DNA from: Phymatolithon calcareum
Taxonomy: Eukaryota; Rhodophyta; Florideophyceae; Hapalidiales
Direction: 5' to 3'
Assembly (NCBI GenBank): GCA_977006965.1
Contig: OZ345352.1
Location: forward strand, 3,224,001-3,288,000
Length of the DNA stretch: 64,000 bases
The notes beneath the pieces are model-generated. The model had not been told where the DNA came from, ran no database searches, and worked only from the letters and a program-made list of their open reading frames with translations. This document shows positions 12,271 to 23,722 of this stretch, piece after piece (within the stretch, counting starts at the first letter, position 1; the number at the start of each line of letters is the position of its first letter). Both the position numbers and the translations under genes were made by a program.

Positions 12271-12549
12271 CGCTTAGGTCTTTGTGTATGCCGGTATATC
12301 GCCTGAAAAATTCTCTAACGTTGGTAAGTTTGAAATAAAAATCTGCACTTCTTCTTGTTCTTCCAAAGTAATGTGCTCTACGAAAGACCGCCCTGGTTCT
12401 CGCATATCACAATTTTGTAAACAAAGATTTAATTGAATCTAGAAAACGCCGTACCATTCCACGTTCATTCTCTACAGCTATTTGCCGAAGGTTTATTTTT
12501 CTTTCTTGTCAGGTTTAACGCACGATGCAACTTACAGGTGTCATATGAA

Positions 12550-13450
12550 TTAGTTAGCTTCGGCGCTCAGCTGAGGCATGAAAGTGGAGAGAATTTGATT
12601 AATTCCTACGAGACGCGTCCGCAGATTCAAAAGAAGCACCATGCTTTGAGAAATAATCTTTCTCTCACCCCTCTCTTCATAGATCATTGTGTCCTTGATC
12701 CTCGGGAACATTTCCATTAGCCGCCCTCATACCCCATTCAGAGAATTGGCGCATAGAGGTAGCCTGCCGAGCCGCAGCGATCTCGGTCATGTTGCCGCAT
12801 ATTAGCAAGTGATCCTGCACAAACGTAGTCAAGAAAGGATAATCTCCTTTAAAAAATGCAGAATCTACAACACGCTCGCTGCTATTTTTGATAAATTCTT
12901 GTTGGAGCTTATCGTAAACTCTCCAAAATCCGCAATCTGCGAATCATGCCAGGATCCTGGTGCGTTTATACTGCAAACGACGATCACGCCGGGAGAAATA
13001 AAAACAGACACATTGCTGACGCAGTGATCGTGGGTTCAGCCGTTGTAAAGCATATTCTGTATCACGCAGTCCCCGGCCTGTGCCAGTCGAATTTTCAAAC
13101 CGCCTGCGGCGGCGAAAACTTTGGTTAGCAATGGATATTCCTCCGCCACAGCCGGCTTTTAGTTCTCAATCTCTTCTTTTGTCGGCATCCGCATGGCTGC
13201 GTGAACGTCAGTGCAAAGTATACGAATAAGAATTCTGCGCCCGAATCGCAGGAAAAGGGAGCACACGGATGCCGTTATTCCGAAGAGCAAGCAGAGGACC
13301 ATCTCAGATCCACGTATCCTCCCCATGTCAACACCAAGCCCAAACATTTTTCTGTGCTCATTGAGTGCGGTTTCCCGCGACCATGGGGTTCTACGTCTAA
13401 ACGTCAAATAGCAGCATCGTTAAATAGGGTGAGTACTTGTCTTACAGAGT
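12550..13450 (-). pseudogene. PIF/Harbinger (DDE_Tnp_4-type) transposase pseudogene
   Basis: In order along the minus strand I see CLGLVLTW, LLFGITASVCSLFLRFGRRI (helix-turn-helix-like), a KVFAAAGGLKI stretch, DHCVSNVSVF, then APGSWHDSQIAD, VYDKLQQEF, ATSMRQFSEWGMRA and finally RTRLVGINQI before a stop at 12550-12552. These are the landmarks of the DDE_Tnp_4 family. The second Asp lies in HDS and the Glu in SEWGMR. At the usual A-x-D-G-L-K site the first Asp reads Gly (AAAGGLK), so the catalytic triad is incomplete. Several in-frame stops and at least three frameshifts are present. The orientation is convergent with the coiled-coil gene, as expected for the family. Confidence 0.75.
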
Positions 13451-16032
13451 GGCATACTTTACAAGTTTGTATCTAAACGTAACAAGCTTAACACCTGTTA
13501 AGGTGACTAACGAGCGCTCGCAACCCGATCCCAAAAGTTTGCGAAAAGCAGACATATGGGGATGCTGCAGAGCACTTCGGGAGATTCTTCTGTCACGGAG
13601 CCGGAGGGGGTGCAGGGATATTCGGTACCGCATTGGTCCATTTGAGATCCTTTGCTGGAGATGCCGTTTGTGCAGCAGAATGCATAATAGACGGATAATC
13701 AATCCCGTTACTATCGAATTTATTTGCGGACTAGATGGGGATAGACGGCTCTGCTTTTCACCGCTATGAGTAAAGGGGAAAGCCGAACGTACTACAGAAC
13801 ACTCGAGAAGAGACATTCTGGTGTATTCGTTTCAATGAGGCAGTATGAACTTCGTCTAGCCCCAAAAAGCCTTCTCCGTACAACAAATCTATGGATCTAC
13901 CTATAATTTCTTTTTTTCCCCCTCTTTCTTCGGGTGAACGTTAAAATAGTTTCCTGGAGGACTTTACAGCGGGCCTGATTACCCTTTGGAGTATTATTCT
14001 GCTTCAAAAGCCCTCCGTCTCCAGCGGTGTAATGTAATACTTGCACTCTTCAGCGCCAAAATGAGGGCCCCTGTCAGATGCTTTGGGCACTATAAACACG
14101 CAAAATAGCACATAAAATCAATTAATATTTTGGTTCAGTAACGGAATTGTCTGCCAAAAAATGCGACAATGTTTTCAGGGCTGCACAATTTGGTGTGGCG
14201 CCTGGTCAGTATTGTCTCTTCATGTTATGTCCAGCGACAATATGGCGACAACATGAAGACAACACAAAGGTAGTTGTATGGTTGGTTGAAGGCGCTGGTT
14301 CTCTCGCGACTAACCGCCTCTTCGGATTACTAGGTAGCGACGCCTGTACGCTTCTGTCTCGTTCTAGACGCGCAGATCACCCTTGTAGTCGGGCCAAGCG
14401 GAACTGTCCCCCAACAAACAATCTCTTTCTTTCTTCGCTTCTGCCGATAGTACATAATGTATTTTGAACCTTCGCAGTAAACGAAGGTGGGGTTTTCTAG
14501 TTCTGGCTCGACTGCTCGGATCGCCGCACGCTTCAACTTGCCTGCACGTCCCTTCGACCACGCAGTACTCGTAAACTTCCCACTCGCTCCAAGTCCAACG
14601 CGTGTAGTGGGCTTTCCGTGCAATCCCGTACGGCGAAGTCGCACACACCGCACTCCAATCTTCCCTTCACTTCGTGTGTTCGTACTAAGGTCAACGGCCA
14701 AGCCAAGGTCGCCGCTTGACAACGACACCGACATCATTCGTCCCCCTTTTCGTTTCTTTGTTTTTCATCCACGTCTCTATCGCGCCGGTGCTCTCATCGT
14801 TGAGCTCTCACAGACCTGTGACGCGAAGGCTCGCGCTCGTGTCCGATCAATACGACCGCTGGAGTTCCCGCAAGGCTGTGGAGCGTGCTCCGTGGACATC
14901 AATACACGAACTCCGTTTCCGGCAGAGTCCTAACTATCACGCCTAGATCCGCGTGCAACTTTTCCTCGTCGAGCTCACTCAGTCGTAAATCTGGGAAGTG
15001 TGCTCCGAGGACGATACACCGTTTATTCAGGTTTGCCCCATTTGGGATGTGTCTTTTTCGTCGGTCACATTCAGTCTCTCCCGCTAAACGCTAAGTCTCT
15101 CCCGCTTTTCTTTTGCTGTCTCACCCTGTTCTTGTTCTTCTTTGTGTACGCCGAGCACTAGTTTGCTTGGCGCTACATTTGGCGTGCGCGCGACAGCGGA
15201 AAACATTTGCACAATTTTAGTACTGGCTTGCGCCTCTGCAATTTATCATTTTCAGGAGTGACCCATTGTCAACGTCAAGGCAGAGAACGCTAGCGATGAC
15301 ATTTGAGACGCTCAGCAGCTTGAACCGAGCCAACACCGGCGAAGCGCGATACCTCACAGACCTGCTTACAGTACTCATCTTCGCCAACCTTCATCGCGAA
15401 ACGCCCATTTATCGTCTACATTCACGATCACATGGTCCTCAGAACGGCACACAAGCTTCTATACAACCGTAAGAAGCTCTAAACGCCATCTTCCAGGCTC
15501 TCTCGTCTACGTCTGGCATGGCCCTTGGAACCAACCATCGCACCGGGAGCTTGATGACATCACGCCAGACCGCGAGCAGAATTCTGGCGCTCATGGGTCC
15601 CATGGTACAAGCGAAAAGCTCTATTTCCGTTTGATGGACTAGGTTACTCTCAGTTCTGGAATATTCACACTTTAAACGAAGACTTCTTAGCGGAAAATGT
15701 TGGTATTCGACTTCATACGAAATACGATTGCGTGATGGCGGTGTTTCTTCAAGTTCACCTGCAAAACGTTGCTGCTTAGAGGTACGCTAAGCGGAGAAGA
15801 AAGCGACAAAAAGAGACTAAAGTGACAGAGCTGGTTAAGATTTTCGAAATAATCGTGCTAATGGCAAGGGTAGACTTCTGCGCTGCGAGAGATTTTTGAA
15901 AGTTTACCAGGCCGAAGAAGTGTCTCCCGGCCCTTCTTCAAAAACTGCGATGCCCTTCGACGAATACCTCCTGTGGAGTTCAGTCAGCTCGCAACAAAAT
16001 GGAAAAGGCGACATGTAGTCTGCGGAGTACGG

Positions 16033-16299
16033 CTCGTCCCGGATGACATCCCGGTCATGCTCAGGTTTGCCAAGGTGAGACATCGACATCTGGCCATAAA
16101 ATACGCAAGCGGCAGGTTCTCTCAAGCGAGCACGACGCTAATATCGAATACATTCGGAACGGCAACAGAGCGCCACCTGGAGACCTTACGCAACTTGCGC
16201 AAGAAACTAGAATGACCAAGTTATGAAAAGCTGCTCCCGTACAATCTTAGGAGAGCTAATGAGGGCTTTCAAATAAATAACTTAACAGTTCCAAAAAAA
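16033..16299 (+). mobile_element. LINE-C 3' fragment inserted in piggyBac copy EF
   Basis: The sequence encodes FAKVRHRHLAIKYASGRF and STTLISNTFGT, matching the C-terminal region of the LINE-C protein at 54351-54450. It then carries the LINE-C 3' tail (GACCAAGTTATGAAAAGCTG, then ACAATCTTAGGAG, GAGGGCTTTC and a final run of A). An internal deletion joins the coding part to the tail. Flanks resemble AGTAC(C/G)G on both sides, a possible short duplication. It matters because CTAG at 16207-16210, followed by AATGACCAAG, is the unoccupied counterpart of the right flank of the piggyBac B insertion. Confidence 0.7.
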
Positions 16300-16445
16300 G
16301 TACCGCTGGTCGCTCGGTCAAAGTTCTGCCGATGCCATGAATGACCACAGAGAGCGCACTTTGTCAAAGAGATTGGAAGGCGATATGGCCCACGGTGTAG
16401 CAGTTCTGGGCTGTCCTGTGGCCGCATACTGCGGTGCAAGACTGC

Positions 16446-16862
16446 TGCACATCACGAACTGTGATGCACTCTGAGCACGCCAGCACCAATGATCAGCGTC
16501 TTCCAGTTAGCTCGTTAGGTGCTTCACGGATTCTCCGAATCCAGGTACATTTTGGCCCTCGTCGGGGTTGAGATTTGAATTCTGACTTTTACTGCAACTT
16601 CTCAATCTACACCCAGGAAGGAAATACTTTTCCGGAACGGCTATCTTGTTACCCAGAAAGGTATCACCTTGATGAGCTGTCCGAGCAGCTGTGATGCCAG
16701 CTTTCTTCCTCCACAGACTGCCTAGAGTCTCAGCAGCTTTTCTACCTTAAATAGTTCAAGCACCTAGCTTTTAACAAACTTCAGAGTACATCGTGCTCCC
16801 AACTTTCACCCAACTTGCAACTCTTCACTGCAGGACAAACGCTGCAGGAACGTACCAAGCAA
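16446..16862 (-). repeat. Unknown repeat U, copy 1
   Basis: Reversed, this stretch aligns with 32638-33002 over about 330 bp. A shared reading frame is recognisable in both copies, containing RKK..ITA.RT, QGD.FL and the strongly kept KYFLPGCRLRS. Both copies lie within or against piggyBac relics: here it replaces part of the region near the second catalytic Asp of EF. I do not recognise the protein. It may be part of another transposon. Ends are approximate. Confidence 0.45.
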
Positions 16863-17448
16863 CAAAGACACATTATATGTACTTGACGAGTTCTGAATCT
16901 GCAGAGATTCAACAAGTGCGCCAATAGTTCGTAGGGGTCATCCAACTCTTCTGGAAATATTCGTGGTTATTAGCTGGCTCTTGTTCTCTAGTGCCCATGC
17001 AGAGTGCCAGCAGCACATGTTGCAGCGAAGATATTCTGAAGTGCCGAGAGAGCAAATGATCGATACCATATCACGAGCGCGTTACTTGTCGACGTACCGT
17101 TGCCCCAGAATGTACATTTCTATTCGAGAGCGGTGCTGGAAGCCACTTTTCTCCCAAGGACAAGAAAAGGATGACTGCGAATGACTGCATTTGTTGTGCA
17201 AAAACAAGTGCAGGGTTAGAAAATTCAAGTGGTCGACTCTCGTGTGCTCCGCATGTAATAGTCTTGGCAGTGTCACGATATACGTTTGCGACACTTTTAC
17301 TGTTAGGAACTGCTTCACTAAGCATGTTGAAGATATCTATAGTCTTGGCGCTATTGGCATGCTCAATAGCGAGTAACTTTCATGTGCAAAAAATTAAATG
17401 AATCTTATTCCCTTAATTGAGGGAAAATTTCAGTCAAATAGACACTAG

Positions 17449-19392
17449 TGTCTATTTTACGGAAATTTTCCCTCAATTGAGGGGCACTTTTCCCTCAATT
17501 GAGGGAAGAGATTCATTTAATTTTTTGCTCATGAAAGTTACTCGCTATCAAGCGCATCAACAGCGCCAAGCTCATAGATGTCTTCAGCATGCTTAGTGAA
17601 GCAGTTCCTAAGAGTAGAAATGTCGCAAATGTATATTGTGGCACTATCAAGCTTATTACATTGTGAGAACACTATGGTCGAGGTCTTGCATTTTCAAACT
17701 CTGCAGTTGTTTTGCACAACAAAAGTAGTCATCATGACCTCTGGAGTCATCCTTTTACTTTTCTTAGGGGTAACGTGGCGTCCAACACTGCTCTCGAATG
17801 CAAATGTACGCTCTGGCGCAACTGAACGTCGACAGGTAATGCGCGTGTCAAATGCTATCGATGAGTTGCTCTTCCGGCACTTCACAAAACCTTCACTGCG
17901 TCATGTGCTGCTGACACTCTGCATGGTCGACAGAGAATAACAACTAGCTAACAACCCAGAAAAACGCCAGAAGAGTCCCCTATGAACTATAGGCGCACTT
18001 GTTGAATGTCTGCAGAGTCAGTACTCGCTAAGTATGAATCCACACATGCAATGCGCCTTGTACCGGCATACGAGGCCATAAGGCAGCACAGAACTACCAT
18101 TCCGTAGGCCATCTCGCCTTCAAAATCACTTTCACACAGTGTGCTTTCTGTGGTCATTCGTCGGATCGACATAATCTTGACCGAGGTGACCAGCGGTACT
18201 GCGCAGCGTATATGTCGCCTAATTCACTTGATTTCACTCTGCATGAAATCAACCGGAGGTATTCTGCCACCGGCATCACTGTTTCGGAAGAAGAAGGGCC
18301 GGGGAGATACTTCTTGGGCCTGGTAGACCTCCAGAAAGCGCTCTCAGCGCCGAACTCAACTCTTGCATGAGGACGAGTCTCTGTCACTGTAGTCTCTTTT
18401 CGACCCTTCTTCTCAGCTTAGCGGGCGTCCAAGCAGCAAGTTTTCGAGGGTAACTTGGGGAAACATCGTCACCACGCAATCGCACTTCGAATGAAGTCCA
18501 ATACCACAATTCTCGGATAAGAAGTCTCTGTTTAGAGTGCGAATTTTCCACAACTGAGAGTAAAATCGTCTCTAAAACGGACATAGAACTTCCGTTTGTA
18601 CATTGGGACCCAATGAGCGCACGTATTTGGCTCGCGGCCGGGCGTGATGACATCAAGTTCCCGGTGCAATGTTTGGTCTCAAGGGCCCTGTAAGACTTAG
18701 GCGAGAGTGCTCGGAAGAGGGCGTTTAGAGCTTCTGAAGGTTTATCGAAGCTTATATGCCCTTCTGAGGAGCATGTGATGTCGACTATAGACGATAAACA
18801 GGTGTTTCGCGATGAAGATTGGCAAGGATGATCACTGTAAGCAGGCCTAGCCTATACCGCGCTTTTGCCGGTTTTGGCTCGGTTCAAGCTTTTCAGCGTC
18901 TGTAATGTCAACGACAGCGTTCTTTGCCTTGACGTTGACAATGTGGACTGTCTTAATCTTAGTCTTCTTCAATGGATGACGAATCAGAACCCATTTCATG
19001 CGATGTGACATGCTCGCGCGACCATTGATTTTTCCCCGAGTACATTCTGAACCATACTACTCACCTTTTTTGACTTCGAAATGGCTCCGTATAGTCTGGA
19101 GCACTCTGATAGACCGCCTACAGATGCTGTCTTGGTGTGTACTGATGTACCGACCGCGCGCGGCCGTTGTGTTTCTCCTGGAATGGCAGGTCTGGAAGTT
19201 CTGAGTGACCAACATATTTTCGTTTCTAGCACCGAACGAAGCGAATTTAAGGTATTAGTGTGGATGCTCCTCGCACAGAAGATGAGCCAGGCTTTACGAA
19301 TATAGCATGAGCGATCTGTTTCGAATTTGCTTTATGGATTTTTTTTGAGCTTTCAAATCGCCCCTCAATTGAGGGGGTTCGTAAAATAGACA
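17449..19392 (-). mobile_element. Non-autonomous piggyBac-like element, copy D
   Basis: A 1.94-kb element bounded by CTAG at 17445-17448 (shared with copy EF) and 19393-19396. Terminal repeats read TGTCTATTTTACGG and, inward from the right, TGTCTATTTTACGAAC. Two CCCTCAATTGAGGG palindromes stand near 17471 and 17491 and one near 19365. It is collinear with copy C throughout. On the minus strand I recognise the N-terminus (about 18840-19300), the middle (18384-18656), the second-Asp region (17987-18172, ...TRRIACVDSY) and the C-terminus near 17550-17720. It carries the same roughly 390-bp deletion as C at about 17975. Frames are broken, so it needs transposase in trans. Confidence 0.85.
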
Positions 19393-19508
19393 CTAGACAA
19401 CGTGATTTAGAACCATGTGGTTTGCCCTAGCTACTTTCCTTCTTTCTCATTTGGCGATTTTTGTTTGATATTTACTTACTGGTTGGTCTGTCGAGACAAA
19501 GCATGGGA

Positions 19509-20218
19509 GGATATTTGATGATTTTATTTTGAGAGCTCCCAAAGCCTCTCCTTAGAGTAACGGGACAGCTCTTCCGATATGCTCTAAGCTAAAGTCCTCT
19601 GGCTACTCAAAACGTTTTTGATTCGTAATTCTCTCCCAACATGAGCTCTTTGCACTCAAACTGAATTTCTGTACTCATCTTCTACGACGCTAGAGTACGT
19701 TGTAAGGCGATTAGTTCGATTACCACTGTAATCCCAAAGTAGGCTCCCACTACTGATTATCTCCAAAGGGATGCTTGGTTGAATGTCATCGTTGGACAGA
19801 TTAAACGTGCCGTTCTTTCTCTTATGTAAAGGATCCCTGGTAGCTTGCCTTCAATAGGAATCTTCATTGACCTGCGTTCTTCTTCGTTTTCCCATACCTT
19901 AATTATTTCTTCTCTACTCCTCTTCTTCGTCATAGATCCCTCCTGGGCGTTCTGAAGAGCTTGTCGCAAGTCTTCATAAATCTTGAGATGTTCGATATCC
20001 TTCGTTGCTTCCCGTATGTCATCATGTCTTCCAAAGTACTCTTCTGTTTCTTCAAGGCGCTTTTTGTGTCTTAACTGGCTTAATGCAAACCTTTCTACTT
20101 GATGATGTCTCCTCATCTTTGGTGGTCCCAGTCGGCACAGAACTCGCATTCGATCCCGGCGGTGTTCGGCATATTTTCCGAAAACATTCATGTAGAACAA
20201 GCCCTCTGCCGACTCGCC
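19509..20218 (-). mobile_element. LINE-B copy, 5'-truncated
   Basis: A minus-strand non-LTR retrotransposon fragment. The long frame 20428-19757 includes GLFYMNVFGKYAEHRRDRMR, VLCRLGPPKMRR and SMKIPIEGKLPGILYIRERT, which match the C-terminal part of the LINE-B protein at 47700-48577. The 3' end carries GGCTTTGGGAGCTCTCAAAA and an AAATCATCAAAT-type tail. Imperfect flanking repeats, AAGCATGGGA (19499-19508) and AAGTATGGGG (20219-20228), probably are the target-site duplication with two transitions. The first 70 residues of the long frame lie outside the element. Truncation has removed the catalytic reverse transcriptase domain. Confidence 0.75.
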
Positions 20219-20228
20219 AAGTATGGGG

Positions 20229-23200
20229 ACTAGAGTGTGTTCCTGATACTCCACGTAGACTAATGCGGCATAGAAGGCCTTGTCGGATGCAATGCACGCA
20301 ACACTTATTGCGTGTATTTCAGTAACAATAATTTGGCTTATTCGCGGATGGTTTACTTTCGTGTTCAATAGGAACGCAAATGTTAAACCAAGTTCGGTTG
20401 CGAAATTGGTGTAGCAGAAATGACACAATAGCTCGCTGGGAGTACCTTACGGCCAGGGAAGCCAAGTATCAAGAAGAAACAAGAACTATTCACGAATTCT
20501 AGCGCGAGCTAGTGCGGTAATACCGAACGCCGGAGACGGTATGTTCCACGCGTCGTGGACACAGCTATCGGCTTATAGACCCGTTGGGCACTACACTCGT
20601 GGAACGGATTATCCGCCATAGGTCCTCCCTTCTGGCTGTGAATCTAGGACGACAATAGGTGATATCATCTATGTCATCTTGCCGACAAGGAAAGTTTGAC
20701 TTCGCGTGCCGTCAGGCTGATATTCGACTCGCCATCTCGCTCTCTGAGAAAGATTGGCAATATCGATATCTGGAAGCTCTCTAATCAAGTGCTGACAACA
20801 GTGCATCAACTAGCGTATACAACAACCCTGATCCTGATAAGTCCTGACGGCAGAGTACAATTCATGAGTGCGAAGTGGCATGGTCCAGGAGCATCTTCCC
20901 AGACGTCCCAGCCTTTTGTTTAGTAGCGTTGGTTTTCGTGGTAATCTTCCCATGAACAACTGTGAGCATTGGTTTCTACGATGGCTTCGTTTCAGCTGGA
21001 GCGCTCCGTTTATCATTCCTGTTATCTAAGATTTGATTCTCCTGAAGAACCCCATTGTTCCAGGCGAGATCTTTTCGACAGTCATGTTTCAATTCTCTTT
21101 CTTTCTTTGTTATTACATCAATATCAGCTCGCTCTAGACTTCTCACTATGCTTCATATTCCATTCCTATCTCGAGTCTTGATCGAATATTCGATGCGATA
21201 AACAAGCACTCTAGGTCTTTCAATAGAATCAAGGTGGGACCCATGGTACTGAGCCCATTTTTGACTCTGATTCTGTCAACCAAGTTAGAACCTGAGTGAC
21301 CTACTTTACACCATAATGGCAAGAGAGGTGATCAAAGAGCAAATGTATTGCCCAATCATTGCGGAAGCTTTGTCTGTGATAGGATTTGTGTAAAATGACC
21401 AGCATGATATTCTTATTTCCCTTTCGGTCTAAACATCGCTATATATTCTCTCTAATCATTTCGACTTTTGACCTCTCAACAATCGCCTACATGCTATCCG
21501 AAGCGATTAGACGCTTGACACCGCTTTCTGATCCGTATCTGCGACAGTACAGATTAGATCGATAAAATCTTTTTCGGCATATGAGTGGGAAGCAATTGCT
21601 GACAAGGATTAGAGCCGGGACCTATCTTTTTCTATCATATCACAGGACATGTCCTCCTGTTCTGTGCCAATTAATGGTTGAAAGTGGAGCTCTAGATCGG
21701 GAAGTGTTCTCCCCTGCTTAACTCAACATGCTTATTCAACACATCCTCTCAGAGACTCACCTTCCAAGGTTTCCGCTGATAGTCCGGGACGTCTCTTACC
21801 GCCTCCTGACTGACCCATCCCCGTCCCTACAATGCCTCTCACGGCTCAGCATCGCAAGCCTTTACACAAGTACTTGCCACTAATCGGCAAAAGCTTGTTA
21901 TGCGGCAAACATACTGATACGCCAAGGCACAGAAAATGATCTTCTCGTGCAGTTTTCTGAGCTAGCTGGCGACCGTCAGTCTGGCTTGCCCTTGACATGG
22001 CGAAAATGTTTCTACCACATTAATGATTTCTTCATGGTGTAAACGTCATCCACTTGCTCCTGATTCTCCCACGGTAGAAATTCAGGAAAGCTAGTGAGTG
22101 CAGCTCGTTGAGAGCTAGTTCCTCTGCAAGTCAAGAGGAGCAGGGATTTCCTACCAACTCTGCTGCAAAAGTCGTTCTCATGCTATATACATGTGTCGCC
22201 ATATTTGTACATTGTTCTACGTGCTCTCATTGTATATATCAATTCAGATAGCATGGACCTTCCGTCTTCTCGCCATCGTCCCTTCGCTGCGCAGTGCCCA
22301 GTCGATTGCAAAGTTTGACACTGCACGCTCTCGTCCCATATTGGTAGCCCATGTGGTCCCTTAACTATTCCAGCAATGCTCGCAGTGCAATAGTATTCTC
22401 TATCGCCAACCGGCTCCACACATCTAGTTTGACCAATTATCAGTTTTTACAATACATGGGATCAGAGCGATCTCTCCCACGCCAACGACAGAGTGAAAAG
22501 ACCTTCGAAGACAATGAGTTATGCTCTTCTTTGTTAATGATAAGTGTAATACCACTCGGGTGCCAGATCTAGATTCGTGCTCAAGCCTGAACCAGACACA
22601 GCAAGGATAACAAAAAGACTGACTTTGTCATCAGAACCTCGGAAGTGATTTGAATGCTTTCCGGATTTTCTCTTCGTACAAATGGGAAGTTTTCCGTCCA
22701 GATGCGACTTCATTTTACCATTCATATCCAAAGATACGGCACTCATACTGCGTCCACATTTGAAAATGTTTGATACCTCAGCATTTCATGCGAAGCGAAA
22801 AAACACTAGATGTATCCTGCCCTAGGACAATAGACAACAACACCATTGGCTTGAAATCAGATAGACTTGACTTTACACTGTTAAGGCATGTATTACAGTT
22901 AAGTATTCTTGCAGTTCATACATGCTATCAGAGTTCAATATCCATTCAAAAGCAACCCCCATTAGGGATTATGTGACAATATGCCTCAGATGCATTTCGG
23001 CCACGGATACTGGTTTGGTATTACACCATTCCATAAATCAATATGGACAGCAACTCTGGCTCATCTTATATAACGACGAATCTGAGTCTCGCAGAGCGTT
23101 TGTGTAATTAAGCTGTCGTAACAGGAAACGCGTACTAGTGATGGGCAGATCGCTGGTAGAGAACGTGCAATAGGAGAGAGCAGGTGGTCTTCCGTGTAGT

Positions 23201-23281
23201 CCTCTGTGTCCCATCCAGTGTGTATTAAGAATTCCCAGAAGCGCAAGTGAAACGCATATAAGACAACCACGGCCTCGAACG
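20229..23281. other. No recognisable gene
   Basis: About 3 kb with scattered frames of 60-140 residues on both strands and no motif that I recognise. I see no transposon ends and no repeats shared with the rest of the window. Host intergenic DNA or very old repeats are both possible; the 5' flank of the zinc-finger gene lies at its right end. Confidence 0.45.
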
Positions 23282-23722
23282 TTGACAGTCATCTTGAACC
23301 AAAGCTCAAACTTGAACCAAGATCCTGAAATGGATCCGCCTATGAAGTCTGAAATAGCGTTTATTCTGAACCCTTCAGTCAAATCATCTTCAAAAGGTAG
23401 ATTGTCACCAATGAGATCCGACCGCCCGAGCGATCGACGCCTCTCCTCGAACAAGCCACATCATTGCCCGATCTGCGATTTTTGCAGCAAGAAAAAAGGA
23501 AATCTTATCAAGCATGTTGATTCTGTGCATAACAAGAAGAAGGACGAGCTGTGCCCTCTTTGCGGGAAATTTTTCGCGTTTCGAGACGGGCTGACGCGTC
23601 ATATATCAAATGTGCACAAGAACGAGCGTAAACATCCGTGCGAACTGTGCAACCGGCAGTTTAAGCAGCGGTCACATTTGGCGAAGCACTTGAAGACCAT
23701 ACACAGAAGTGATAACCAATAG
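23282..23722 (+). CDS. C2H2 zinc-finger protein (three fingers)
   Basis: An intact 146-residue ORF and the best candidate for a host gene here. Residues 1-58 are polar and Ser/Pro-rich, without a clear domain. Three C2H2 fingers follow: C62-x2-C65-x12-H78-x4-H83, C91-x2-C94-x12-H107-x4-H112 and C120-x2-C123-x12-H136-x4-H141. The linkers are unlike the canonical TGEKP. The protein ends five residues after the last His. Such proteins bind DNA or RNA in the nucleus and often regulate transcription; no partner or target can be inferred. I chose the first Met; in-frame Mets at residues 16, 21 and 44 also precede the fingers. An AATAAAG polyadenylation-like motif occurs near 23806. An intron joining it to upstream exons cannot be excluded. 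Confidence 0.75.
   Translation: MTVILNQSSNLNQDPEMDPPMKSEIAFILNPSVKSSSKGRLSPMRSDRPSDRRLSSNKPHHCPICDFCSKKKGNLIKHVDSVHNKKKDELCPLCGKFFAFRDGLTRHISNVHKNERKHPCELCNRQFKQRSHLAKHLKTIHRSDNQ

Larger units (their letters stand above)
10522..15263. mobile_element. PIF/Harbinger-like DNA transposon, 4.74 kb
   Basis: The ends are 27-bp inverted repeats with one mismatch (10522-10548 and 15237-15263), beginning GGTCACTCCTGAAAATG. The element lies between the two halves of piggyBac copy EF. It carries two convergent coding remnants typical of this superfamily: a DDE transposase on the minus strand (12550-13450) and a charged coiled-coil protein on the plus strand (about 11640-12270), as in the two-gene layout of Harbinger elements. 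A clean 3-bp target duplication is not visible (TTT on the left, CAT on the right), perhaps through mutation. The stretches 10549-11500 and 13850-15236 hold no ORF that I can assign. Confidence 0.75.
10069..17444 (+). mobile_element. piggyBac-like element copy EF, split by later insertions
   Basis: I read this as one plus-strand piggyBac copy broken into pieces. The left end, TGTGTATTTGACGG, follows CTAG at 10065-10068. The N-terminal coding part runs to about 10518. It resumes at 15264 (GTCAACGTCAAGGCAG, the position directly after the break in intact copies) and continues to the right end, TGTCTATTTGACTG read inward, before CTAG at 17445-17448. The Harbinger-like element 10522-15263, the LINE-C fragment near 16033-16299 and unknown insert U near 16446-16862 interrupt it. 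Frames are heavily broken. The same internal deletion as in copies C and D is visible at about 16945 (GGGGTCATC joined to CTCTTCTGG), so the third catalytic Asp is missing. Confidence 0.75.

Noticed and set aside
14330-14933. Overlapping ORFs of 106-148 residues on both strands at 14.1-14.9 kb
   Set aside because: Composition is uniform in all frames and no motif is visible; they lie in the non-coding part of the Harbinger-like element.
14145-15175. A block resembling an LTR (TG start, pyrimidine-rich end, GCTACA then TTTGGCG, like a primer-binding site)
   Set aside because: No duplication of flanks, no second LTR and no gag or pol were seen, and it lies within the Harbinger-like element; the resemblance may be chance.
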